The notes below the pieces were generated by a model, which did not search any database, was not told the origin of the DNA, and worked only from the letters and a program-made list of their open reading frames with translations. Positions 54,632 to 62,629 of a DNA stretch of 64,000 nucleotides are shown here, piece after piece (position 1 is the first letter of the stretch; every line of letters begins with the position of its first letter). The stretch is from the NCBI RefSeq assembly GCF_000010325.1, contig NC_009662.1, positions 1,384,501-1,448,500 on the forward strand, written 5' to 3'. Both the position numbers and the translations under genes were made by a program. Source of the DNA: Nitratiruptor sp. SB155-2 (lineage in GTDB: Bacteria; Campylobacterota; Campylobacteria; Campylobacterales; Nitratiruptoraceae).

Positions 54632-55184
54632 TCTTGTAGCGCTTTTTGCAGCGCTTTTTAGCTATTTCTTTTTCGATATCCAGATCGCTCAATATTTTCA
54701 TACCCACTCCTTTGCCTTTTTCAAAATCATTACCCACCTTGGTAATGCCGTACCCTACCTGCTTTTTGGTTTGGGAATCTATCTTTTGTATCGGAAAAAG
54801 GATCCGCTTTTTGCAAAAAAGGGGGTTTTTTTGATCTTTGCCATCATTTTATCTGGAATCGTTACGACACTTTTGAAAATCACGATAGGAAGGCCAAGGC
54901 CTAAAATCTATTTTCACGATCATCTGTACAACCCCCAATTTTTTCAATTCAAAGCCGCCTATTGGTCTATGCCATCCGGTCATACTACAACCATTTTCGC
55001 TGCAATGGTTGCGTTGGGTTTCATCTATCCAAAATTTCGTTACTTTTTTTGGATTGTTGCAATCTTGGTGGGTTTGAGTCGTGTTGTTCTTACGCAACAT
55101 TTTCTCAGTGATGTGATCGTCGGTGCGCTTATTGGAACACTGTGTGCCATTTGGCTTCATAAAAGGATGTTTCATGCATCGTAA
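54600..55184 (+). CDS. PAP2-family membrane phosphatase
   Basis: A 194-residue polytopic phosphatase with the three PAP2 motifs: 'KITIGRPRP' (about 96-104), 'SMPSGHTTTIFAAM' (about 122-135) and 'SRVVLTQHFLSDVIVG' (about 162-177). Family members dephosphorylate undecaprenyl pyrophosphate or lipid A (LpxE-like). Start may be TTG 54600, inside the epimerase gene, or ATG 54621; neither has a strong ribosome site. Position suggests lipid A or polyprenol work. Confidence 0.85.
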   Translation: MNGIETFMGYSLVALFAALFSYFFFDIQIAQYFHTHSFAFFKIITHLGNAVPYLLFGLGIYLLYRKKDPLFAKKGVFLIFAIILSGIVTTLLKITIGRPRPKIYFHDHLYNPQFFQFKAAYWSMPSGHTTTIFAAMVALGFIYPKFRYFFWIVAILVGLSRVVLTQHFLSDVIVGALIGTLCAIWLHKRMFHAS

Positions 55185-56685
55185 TTTTTGGATTCTTCTT
55201 GGCTTCATTTTCTTAAGTTTCTATGCAACACTTGGCACTTATCCGCTTTTTAACCTAGATGAAGGGGCTTTTAGCGAAGCGACCAGGGAGATGCTCTCAT
55301 CGGGAAATTTCATCACGACCTATCTCAATGGGGAGCTCCGATTTGATAAACCGATTTTGATCTACTGGCTGCAGGCTGTAAGTGCTTCGCTGTTTGGTCT
55401 CAATGAATTTGCCATGCGCCTGCCAAGTGCCATAGCTGCAACGATATGGGCCCTGCTTATCTATCGATTTTCCAAAAGATTTTTTGATGAGCAAACGGCC
55501 TTTTGGGCTACACTTTTTATGGTTGGATCTTTGCAAATCTCCATCATCGCAAAAGCAGCAATTGCCGATGCACTGTTGAACCTGTTCATCGCTTCGAGTA
55601 TGTTTTGCTACTATCTGTACTACTCTACCCAAGAGAAAAAATATCTCTATGCAACATTTGCTTTTATAGGACTAGGAACACTTACAAAAGGACCTGTTGC
55701 TATCTTGATTCCCTTGGCGGTCAGCTTTCTTTTTTTGATCAAAAACGTGCGATTTTGGCTCAAAAGCGTGTTCAATCCAGTGGGAATTGTTATATTTGTG
55801 CTGATAGCTGTACCGTGGTATTTGGCAGAGTATTTTGATCAAGGAGAAAAATTTATCCAGGGCTTTCTTCTCAAGCATAACCTCAGCAGATTTGCCGGAA
55901 AAGCGATGGAGGGACATGCAGGAACTCTGTTTTACTATATTCCAGTCATGCTTGTAGGGCTTTTGCCCTTCACATCGATTTTCATCCAATCCCTTCGCTA
56001 CGTAAAGAACTGGTTCGATACACCTCTCAAACGCTATCTTGCCATCTGGTTTATATTTGTTTTTATCTTTTTTTCCTTATCACACACAAAGCTCCCTCAC
56101 TATATCATCTATGGATATACGCCTCTTTTTATTTTGATGGCTCTTTTTTTTCAAAAAATGCAATCCAACTTTTGGCTCTTGTTTCCATTCAATCTTTTCA
56201 ATCTCCTCTTTTTTTTTCTGCCATTTTTTCAAAAAGAGATTCTTGGTACGATAAAACGTGGTTCGTATGAATACTACATCGTCCAAGGACTCCATTTTGG
56301 ATGGGAGTATATCCTCTTTTTTGGATCTGCTTTGTTGGTTGGAATACTTCTTTTGAAAGCACCCAAAGAAAAAGCTACCATCATAGCCTCATTTTTAACC
56401 CTGGTGGGAGTCAACTTTTTTATCGCAAAGGTGTATGCCGATGCGGCAGAAAGACCGATCAAAGAGGCCGCTCTTTTTGCCAAAAAGCAGGGTTTCGATG
56501 TTGTAATGGATGGTATCAATACTCCCTCTTTTGCTTTTTATCTACAAAAGATTACACCTAAAAGAACTCCCAAAAATGGGGAGATCGTGTTTACAAAACG
56601 AAGCCATATGAAAGCATACAAAAATTTCGATATACTTTTTGAAAAAAATGGAGTAGCACTCCTGCGAATCAAGGAGCGAAAATGA
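55174..56685 (+). CDS. ArnT-like membrane glycosyltransferase (GT83/PMT superfamily)
   Basis: A 503-residue membrane protein with about ten to twelve helices. The first periplasmic loop 'YPLFNLDEGAFSEATREML' carries the Asp-Glu pair typical of ArnT/PMT enzymes, followed by 'LRFDKPILIYWLQAVSASLFG' and 'EFAMRLPSAIAA'. These enzymes move a sugar from a polyprenyl phosphate to lipid A or other envelope acceptors. Start ATG 55174 (MHRNFWILLG) has AAAGGA upstream; the frame is open earlier but inside the PAP2 gene. Sugar not known. Confidence 0.87.
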   Translation: MHRNFWILLGFIFLSFYATLGTYPLFNLDEGAFSEATREMLSSGNFITTYLNGELRFDKPILIYWLQAVSASLFGLNEFAMRLPSAIAATIWALLIYRFSKRFFDEQTAFWATLFMVGSLQISIIAKAAIADALLNLFIASSMFCYYLYYSTQEKKYLYATFAFIGLGTLTKGPVAILIPLAVSFLFLIKNVRFWLKSVFNPVGIVIFVLIAVPWYLAEYFDQGEKFIQGFLLKHNLSRFAGKAMEGHAGTLFYYIPVMLVGLLPFTSIFIQSLRYVKNWFDTPLKRYLAIWFIFVFIFFSLSHTKLPHYIIYGYTPLFILMALFFQKMQSNFWLLFPFNLFNLLFFFLPFFQKEILGTIKRGSYEYYIVQGLHFGWEYILFFGSALLVGILLLKAPKEKATIIASFLTLVGVNFFIAKVYADAAERPIKEAALFAKKQGFDVVMDGINTPSFAFYLQKITPKRTPKNGEIVFTKRSHMKAYKNFDILFEKNGVALLRIKERK

Positions 56686-57113
56686 TAAAAGAGTTTATGA
56701 CCGAAGATCATAGAGCATGCGACAACCTTTATGCCCCGGTAGAAGAGGCAATTGGCCAAGGGGATTTCGAAAAAGCCTTGGAGCTTTTTACACCATTCAA
56801 GGAAGCGATGCTCAAGCACTTCGCAATGGAGGAAGAGGTCCTGTTTCCAAAGATGGAAGAGTTTATCGGAGGTGGCGAAGGCCCAACCTACGTCATGCGT
56901 ATGGAACATGCCCAGATCAGAAGCATTCTTGATCAAATGGGTGAAGCTATTACTGCGAAAGACAAGCAAAAAGCTCTCGGTTTTGGCGAGACATTCATGA
57001 TCATGACCCAACAACACAATATGAAAGAGGAGCAGATTCTCTACACAATGGCAGAAAATCTTCCATTAGACAAAGAAAAAATCCTACATAATATGCAGGA
57101 GGTGAAAATCTGA
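56682..57113 (+). CDS. Hemerythrin-like di-iron protein
   Basis: A 143-residue four-helix protein with the hemerythrin HHE ligands: 'DHRACDNL' near 9, 'KHFAMEEEVLFPKM' near 46, 'MEHAQIRSI' near 77 and 'QQHNMKEEQILY' near 109. Such proteins bind O2 or NO, or handle iron for di-iron repair (compare YtfE/ScdA). It overlaps the ArnT-like gene by 4 bases and shares one base with the DUF2249 gene. Confidence 0.9.
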   Translation: MIKEFMTEDHRACDNLYAPVEEAIGQGDFEKALELFTPFKEAMLKHFAMEEEVLFPKMEEFIGGGEGPTYVMRMEHAQIRSILDQMGEAITAKDKQKALGFGETFMIMTQQHNMKEEQILYTMAENLPLDKEKILHNMQEVKI

Positions 57114-57367
57114 TGCGAGAAATTTTGCTGGATACGAGGGAGTTCGAACCACCCGCACCGATGCAGATGGTTTTAAGTGATCTGCAAACGGTATTGCCTG
57201 GGGAAAGCTTTTTACATCAGATCCACAGACTCGAACCTCACATGGTCTTCAATCGCATCAAACCTATGGGAATTGAGTATATTGTCAAAAAAAGAGAGTC
57301 AGATTACCACATCTACTATTTTTACCCTGAAGACAAAGAAAAGGTTCTGGAGCTGATCGATGTTTAA
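57113..57367 (+). CDS. DUF2249 protein
   Basis: An 84-residue protein of the DUF2249 family (SirA/TusA-like fold): 'LLDTREFEPPAPMQMVLSDLQTVLPGESF' and 'HRLEPHMVFNRI'. The family is often found with hemerythrins and NO-response genes. Starts in a TGATG overlap with the hemerythrin gene and overlaps the next gene by 8 bases. Molecular role unknown. Confidence 0.85.
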   Translation: MREILLDTREFEPPAPMQMVLSDLQTVLPGESFLHQIHRLEPHMVFNRIKPMGIEYIVKKRESDYHIYYFYPEDKEKVLELIDV

Positions 57368-58592
57368 GGGGCTTTCCCTCGATCAAGCTCCTCCATTTGA
57401 AGCTCCCCTCCTTTTTTTTCTTACCGCTCCAGCATGGTTTATCATAGCTGCTGCGATGCTTTTTTTTGACAGCACCGCATTGGATAATCTTGCCGTTTTA
57501 CACCTTGTAACACTCGGTTTTATGACGCAGATTATGATAGGAGCTTTTCAACAGATGCTACCCGTTGTCGTAGGTGTTCGCTACGACAGACCACTCTTGC
57601 TCTCAGTCATACTATTCATTCTCCTTGTTTTGGGAATCGCCTTATTTTTTATGGCCTTTACATTTGCAAAACTCTCTTTGCTATTTTTCGCATCTTTTGC
57701 AATTGGTTTAGCATTGATCCCATTTATCCTTCTTACACTCTATAAGCTTTTTACAGCCCCTTCGGCTACTCCAACAGTCTGGGCAATGCGACTGTCGCTC
57801 ATAAGTTTTTTGATAGTAGCTTGTATTGGTATATTTATGATGTGGCAGTTGGCAACGAATGAGATTGAGCCCCATTTTGACCATCTCCTCCTTGAGCATG
57901 CACTGTTTGCGGGCTTTGGTTGGGTAGGACTTTTGATCGTGGGAGTCAGTTTTCAGGTCATTCCGATGTTTTACGTCACACCTGAACTCTCTAACAAAAT
58001 ACGATACAGTCTTGTTTTTATCATCTTTGCTTTCATCTTCTGTACAGCTATCAGTATCAACTATACCAAATTGGCACTCCTATTTTTTGTCACGCTTCTG
58101 TTTGCGTATATCCTTTTTGGTGCCATTACGCTCAAGCAGCTAAAAAGCAGAAAAAGAAAAATCATAGAACCAAGCATTGCGGCGTGGTATATCGCTCTTA
58201 TTTCACTCTTTTTCCTACCGCTTCTTTTTTTCATGAGTACGAAAATCTTCGCAACCCTTTTTCTGTTTGGGTTTGCAGTGACTGTAATGTATGGAATGCT
58301 CTATAAAATCATCCCTTTTCTTGCCTGGTTTCACATAAGCTCACGGGGATTTTTCGATATGCCTACCATGAAAGAGATGCTGGATGAAAGGCTGGCCTAC
58401 TGGCAGCTAGGGTTCCATGTTTTGGGTATTGTCGCTCTTATGTTTTCACCTCAGATTGACGGTATTTTTTGGATAGCGAGCAATCTTCTTTTTGCATATA
58501 TTCTCAAAAAACCTGTTGTAATCTACTTTTCCTACAAGAAAAAACCTTCCCCTTTTGACAACTTCAATGCAGGCGGTACTCCAAAGGGATAG
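57360..58592 (+). CDS. Polytopic membrane protein, heme-copper/NnrS-like family suspected
   Basis: A 410-residue protein with about twelve helices. His and Met residues lie inside predicted helices, notably 'LHLVTLGFMTQIMIGAFQQMLPVVVG' near 48-73, 'EHALFAGFGWVGLLIVGVSFQVIPMFY' near 178-205 and 'PFLAWFHISS' near 318. This looks like cytochrome oxidase subunit I-like or NnrS-like proteins linked to NO metabolism. I cannot name the family with certainty. It ends convergent to tonB with a 29-base overlap. The hemerythrin-DUF2249-membrane protein trio is probably one functional unit for NO/O2 stress. Confidence 0.75.
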   Translation: MFKGLSLDQAPPFEAPLLFFLTAPAWFIIAAAMLFFDSTALDNLAVLHLVTLGFMTQIMIGAFQQMLPVVVGVRYDRPLLLSVILFILLVLGIALFFMAFTFAKLSLLFFASFAIGLALIPFILLTLYKLFTAPSATPTVWAMRLSLISFLIVACIGIFMMWQLATNEIEPHFDHLLLEHALFAGFGWVGLLIVGVSFQVIPMFYVTPELSNKIRYSLVFIIFAFIFCTAISINYTKLALLFFVTLLFAYILFGAITLKQLKSRKRKIIEPSIAAWYIALISLFFLPLLFFMSTKIFATLFLFGFAVTVMYGMLYKIIPFLAWFHISSRGFFDMPTMKEMLDERLAYWQLGFHVLGIVALMFSPQIDGIFWIASNLLFAYILKKPVVIYFSYKKKPSPFDNFNAGGTPKG

Positions 58593-59367
58593 TCAGCTCT
58601 ACCGCCTGTGCAGGTTTCGGAAAATGGGAAGATGCTTTTTGAACTGTTTGCAGCGCCGCGCGATCCAAAATGGAATGACCACTTGACTGGATGATGTGTA
58701 GCTCCTTGACCGAACCATCAGGCAAAAGCTTCAATGAGACTTTTACCAACCCCTCTTTTCTGGTTCTCCGTGCGATTCTTGGATAGTAGCGGTACTCCAA
58801 GATAATTTGACGAATTTTGCTCAAATATTGATCAATATAGCGTTGATGATATGACGGTTTCGTAGGGGTCTCTTTTTCTGTTCCTTTTTTTACCTGCCGG
58901 GTTATTTTTGGTTTTTCCACCACTTTTTCTTTTAAACTCTTTTGTTGCACAACTTCACTATTTGGCTGTTTCCTTTCCAAGACTGTTTTAGTTGGCTGCT
59001 TCTTTTTCACTCGTCTTTTTTTGGTGACAGAGGCTCTTTTTTTCACCTTTCTCTTTTTTACCGGCTTTTTAACAATTCTACGAATCGGCTTTTTCTTTCT
59101 TTTTTTCTTTATGATTCTTTTTTTTGGCTGCTCTTTTTTCTCCACTCTCTTCTTTGGCTGCTTCTTTTTTTCTATCTGTTTTTGCAGTTTTGCTTTCATC
59201 ATAGCGCATTGACATTTCGGTGCAGGCTTTGGAGGATGGATGATCTGCAATTTCGTAACACTGACTATCTTGTTTTTAGGGACTTCCAGGAATGTATCAA
59301 AAAAAGCGTATAGAAAGGAGAAGAGAAAAAGATACAAAAGAAGTGTAACAAAAAAAGAGCGTTTCAT
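58564..59367 (-). CDS. tonB: TonB energy transducer
   Basis: A 267-residue protein: one N-terminal helix (about 5-25), a long Lys/Pro/Arg-rich periplasmic stretch (about 45-170, 'KKKQPKKRVEKKEQPKKR' style) and the C-terminal TonB domain ('YPRIARRTRKEGLVKVSLKLLPDGSVKELHIIQSSGHSILDRAAL'). It transmits the proton motive force to outer-membrane receptors. Overlaps exbD by 4 bases. No TonB-dependent receptor lies in the window. Confidence 0.92.
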   Translation of the reverse strand: MKRSFFVTLLLYLFLFSFLYAFFDTFLEVPKNKIVSVTKLQIIHPPKPAPKCQCAMMKAKLQKQIEKKKQPKKRVEKKEQPKKRIIKKKRKKKPIRRIVKKPVKKRKVKKRASVTKKRRVKKKQPTKTVLERKQPNSEVVQQKSLKEKVVEKPKITRQVKKGTEKETPTKPSYHQRYIDQYLSKIRQIILEYRYYPRIARRTRKEGLVKVSLKLLPDGSVKELHIIQSSGHSILDRAALQTVQKASSHFPKPAQAVELTIPLEYRLH

Positions 59368-59738
59368 TTGACTGTTTCAACAGCGATGTTATTATATCCG
59401 TTACTTTTTAAAAGATCCAGTACTTCAATAAACCTTTCGAACTTCGCGTTCTTATCGCTTCGAATGAGAATGGAACTTTTGGTATTGTATGTTTTCAGTT
59501 TTTGTACAAGCGTATCTTTATCTACTTTCTCTTTACCCAAAAAGATCGATCCATCCTTGGTAATGGAGATATCGATTTTTTTAACAGGAAGCTCTTTGGC
59601 ACTACCAGCTTTAGGTAAATCAAGGGGGATAACGCCTTTTGCGATGAAAGTAGCCGTTGTCAAAACAATCACCAAAAGTACGAGCATGATGTCGATAAAA
59701 GGGATAACGTTGATTTGATCAAAGCGTTTAATCCTCAT
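59364..59738 (-). CDS. exbD: ExbD/TolR family protein
   Basis: About 124 residues with one N-terminal helix carrying the conserved Asp ('INVIPFIDIMLVLLVIVLTTATF') and a periplasmic domain. Start is ATG 59738 (MRIKRFDQ), overlapping the exbB stop; seven codons upstream in frame lie within exbB. Part of the ExbB-ExbD-TonB motor. Confidence 0.92.
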   Translation of the reverse strand: MRIKRFDQINVIPFIDIMLVLLVIVLTTATFIAKGVIPLDLPKAGSAKELPVKKIDISITKDGSIFLGKEKVDKDTLVQKLKTYNTKSSILIRSDKNAKFERFIEVLDLLKSNGYNNIAVETVK

Positions 59739-60162
59739 GGGCGATATCCCATTTTGCAAGAAGCACTTCCACTCTTCGCACGAGATAGTTGTAAAACATC
59801 GTTGCCGGTATAGCGACTACCAAACCCATCGCTGTCGCTTTGAGTGCCAGTGCCAACCCAATCATGATCTCTTTTGTATTGACAATACCGCTTTGCCCCA
59901 TGGTATAAAAAGTTAAGATAATGCCAAGTACCGTTCCAAGCAAGCCGATATACGGAGCGGAAGAAGCTATTGTTGCTATCGTCGAGAGATTGTTGGTGAT
60001 ATCGATCTCCAATGCTTCTTTATTCTCATATCCATTCACATCTACGCCTCGGTAAAAAAACCATCGCTCGATCGTAAGCCAGACGCTTATAAAACTCATA
60101 ACGGCTAATGTCCCTATGATGCCATAATCGATAATCTCTTTTAGATGTTGCATAATATTCAT
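59728..60162 (-). CDS. exbB: ExbB/TolQ family protein
   Basis: About 144 residues, three membrane helices; 'SSAPYIGLLGTVLGIILTFYTMG' and 'IMIGLALALKATAMGLVVAIPATMFYN' are the conserved proton-channel segments. ATG 60162 forms an ATGA overlap with the kinase stop and has AAAGG 7 bases upstream, better than the TTG two codons earlier. Short version of ExbB common in Campylobacterota. Confidence 0.92.
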   Translation of the reverse strand: MNIMQHLKEIIDYGIIGTLAVMSFISVWLTIERWFFYRGVDVNGYENKEALEIDITNNLSTIATIASSAPYIGLLGTVLGIILTFYTMGQSGIVNTKEIMIGLALALKATAMGLVVAIPATMFYNYLVRRVEVLLAKWDIAHED

Positions 60163-60986
60163 TGGCAAACCTTTTTTAAATCCAATGTTATTTTTGTTCC
60201 TCTGCCAGGCTTTGAATCGATATAGACTCCTATACCATTTTCATCACAAAACTCTTTTACCATGGCCAAACCGATACCAAATCCCTCTTGATTGTCGTTT
60301 TCTTGGTAGTAACGCTCAAAAATTTTGATAAGATCCTTTTCGTCGATTCCTTTTCCCTCATCTTCAATCTCTAATAGAGAATCTTTAAGAACTATCTTTA
60401 TCGATGAGCCTTTAGGGCTATATTTTATAGCATTTGATAAAAGATTATCAAACATCTTCTTAAATCCCACCTTGGCAACAGATATTTGCAGCGGATGCAG
60501 TTCTATTTGGAGTTGTTTGTAACGAAGAAGATCCTCAAAAAATTCTATCCGTTCTTCAATCACCTCTTTCGCATCAAAAACCTGTGGCTTAGGTTTCAAA
60601 ATCTCTTTTTTGATCAAATACTCCACCTCTTCATACAGCTCCAACAACTGCTCCAATGCTTTTTCGATTCGTACTATTTGACGTTTTGCTTTCTCTTCCT
60701 TGCAGCTTTTTTCAAGCATGGAACAGTTCGCTTTGATCGTCGCTATAGGAATATTGAGTTCATGCAGGGTCTCTTCGAGCATCTTTTCAAGATGAAGATT
60801 TCTTTTTTGGAGAGGAATAAAAGAGTATTTGATCAAAAAGAAGCCAAACAGCAGCGCCAAAAGCAATATAACGCCAATAAGCAGTGGCAATGGAAAAAGG
60901 TTGAGCCCAAAGTATCCTACAACAAAAAGAATGACCACAGAGACGATGTAAAGAAACCAAAAGGCGTAAAACTCGCTACTTTTCAA
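60159..60986 (-). CDS. Sensor histidine kinase
   Basis: About 275 residues: two membrane helices (first 60 residues) with almost no periplasmic loop, a phospho-acceptor helix 'ETLHELNIPIATIKANCSMLE' with the His, and an ATPase part with N box 'FDNLLSNAIKYSPKG', 'EIEDEGKGIDEKDLIKIFERYY' and 'GFGIGLAMVKEF'. The start is uncertain: TTG 60986 (next to the regulator's stop) or TTG 61031 (56-base overlap); neither has a good ribosome site. With so small a sensor part it probably senses the membrane or a partner protein. Confidence 0.88.
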   Translation of the reverse strand: MKSSEFYAFWFLYIVSVVILFVVGYFGLNLFPLPLLIGVILLLALLFGFFLIKYSFIPLQKRNLHLEKMLEETLHELNIPIATIKANCSMLEKSCKEEKAKRQIVRIEKALEQLLELYEEVEYLIKKEILKPKPQVFDAKEVIEERIEFFEDLLRYKQLQIELHPLQISVAKVGFKKMFDNLLSNAIKYSPKGSSIKIVLKDSLLEIEDEGKGIDEKDLIKIFERYYQENDNQEGFGIGLAMVKEFCDENGIGVYIDSKPGRGTKITLDLKKVCQ

Positions 60987-61632
60987 ATCGATACCCAATA
61001 GAACGGATGTTTTGTATCGAATCTTTGCCAAAAATCTTTTTCAGTGTCGATATGTAGACGCGCAACGATCCTTCACTGATAATCTCTTCATGGCTCCAAA
61101 GTGTTTGGAAGATCTGCTCTTTGGTCACCACTTTTTTTCTATTTTTCACAAACAGATGCAGAAGCTGCAGCTCTTTTTGCTTCAGCTCAATGACTTCACT
61201 CCCTTTTTTCAATAAAAACTGTTCGGGATAAAAATGGTATCCATCAATCTGGATGACTTTTTCTCCATTTATTCTTCTTAAAATTGCTCCGATACGTAAA
61301 AGTAACTCTTCAAGATCGATGGGTTTTGTAAGATAATCATCTCCTCCTAACAAAAACCCCTCTTTAATATCACTTTTTTGCTTTTTAGAAGTTATAAATA
61401 TAGCTGGAGTCATATCCTCTATACTACGCAGCTCTTTTAATAGCGTAAACCCGTCTCCATCTGGCAACATCACATCCAACAAAAGCAGATCGTACCTGTT
61501 GTTGTAATGGAGATCGATCGCGTCTTGCATCGTCCGAGCTACGTCGACAACAAACCCCTCCTCTTCCAAAAACTCCTGTAGTGTTTCGCTAAAAAGTCTG
61601 TCATCCTCTACCAGCAATATCTTATTGGACAC
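60976..61632 (-). CDS. OmpR-family response regulator
   Basis: 218 residues: receiver domain with 'LLVEDDRLFSETL' and phospho-acceptor Asp in 'LLLLDVMLPDGDG' (about residue 54), Lys of 'YLTKPID', then a winged-helix DNA-binding domain ('VTKEQIFQTLWSHEEIISEGSLRVYISTLKKIFG'). Start GTG 61632 overlaps pyrC, with GGAG 8 bases upstream. Pairs with the kinase that follows. Target genes unknown; its position just ahead of exbBD-tonB makes nutrient or iron uptake a guess. Confidence 0.92.
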   Translation of the reverse strand: MSNKILLVEDDRLFSETLQEFLEEEGFVVDVARTMQDAIDLHYNNRYDLLLLDVMLPDGDGFTLLKELRSIEDMTPAIFITSKKQKSDIKEGFLLGGDDYLTKPIDLEELLLRIGAILRRINGEKVIQIDGYHFYPEQFLLKKGSEVIELKQKELQLLHLFVKNRKKVVTKEQIFQTLWSHEEIISEGSLRVYISTLKKIFGKDSIQNIRSIGYRFEK

Positions 61633-62629
61633 TTGTTATACTCCAAGAAAGTTCTCTCTCTGCAAACATTGGAACTACATCGTTGTAACTGGATGGCACA
61701 TCAAAAGGCACCTTTTCAAGCGTGACTTCTTTTTTCGGTGGTGTAATACCGTAAATTTTTCGTGCATTGTCACTTACGAACAACTGTAAGTTTTCAAGAA
61801 CTCCTGCCTCTTCAAAAATCTGGGCAAGAGCTTGAAGTGCGATGGGTGCTGTGAATACACCTGCAGCACATCCCGGAGCCTCCTTTTTCTCTCTTGGGTG
61901 GGGTGCACTGTCACTGCCGAACATCACTTTTGGATGGGCCATAAAGGCTACTTTTCTTAAAGCCATTCGATCTTCTGGACGCTTTGCGATGGGCTTGCAG
62001 AACAGATGTGGCTGCAAAAGTCCTCCCGCTACATCATCTAACGTAATATAGAGATGATGCAACGTTATCGTGGCATAGAGATTTTCATACTGCATCAGCG
62101 CATCAACCGCCTCTTTGGTTGTAATGTGTTCCATGATAATCTTTAGATTTGGAAATTTTCTAGCAATTTTTTCGTAAATAGGAATGAACTCCGCTTCCCT
62201 GTCCATGACAAAGCCATTCGTTTCACCATGCACACAAAGGGGAATCCCAAGTTCGCTCATCGCTTCAAGCGTCGGGGCCAAAGCATCGATACTGAAATTA
62301 TCCACACCATCTTGACTGTTTGTGGTTATACCCGCCGGATAGAGCTTGATCGCTGTAATATATGGCCTTGCCTGATACAAAAAGTCGTAGCTATAGGAGG
62401 GCTTGAAAAAAAGAGTCATATAGGCTTCAAACCGCTCTTCGCCAATGGCTTCTTCAATCCTTTTTTTGTAGGATTGCACCATCTCAATATCCGTTATCGG
62501 AGGTACGAGATTTGGCATAACGATGGCGCCGCTGAAACTTTTTGCAGAAAGCGGAGCCACCGTCTGAAGCATTGCACCATCTCTTAGATGCAGATGCATA
62601 TCCAGAGGAGACTCAAGCCTTATTTGCAT
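61622..62629 (-). CDS. pyrC: Dihydroorotase
   Basis: Third step of pyrimidine synthesis. 335 residues, the E. coli PyrC-type. Zinc ligands are visible: 'DMHLHLRDG' (residues 10-18), 'KLYPAGITTN' with the Lys that becomes carboxylated near 95, 'VHGETNG', 'MEHITT' and 'GSDSAPH' (Asp near 240). ATG 62629 overlaps the phosphomannomutase end by 10 bases. Confidence 0.94.
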   Translation of the reverse strand: MQIRLESPLDMHLHLRDGAMLQTVAPLSAKSFSGAIVMPNLVPPITDIEMVQSYKKRIEEAIGEERFEAYMTLFFKPSYSYDFLYQARPYITAIKLYPAGITTNSQDGVDNFSIDALAPTLEAMSELGIPLCVHGETNGFVMDREAEFIPIYEKIARKFPNLKIIMEHITTKEAVDALMQYENLYATITLHHLYITLDDVAGGLLQPHLFCKPIAKRPEDRMALRKVAFMAHPKVMFGSDSAPHPREKKEAPGCAAGVFTAPIALQALAQIFEEAGVLENLQLFVSDNARKIYGITPPKKEVTLEKVPFDVPSSYNDVVPMFAERELSWSITSVQ

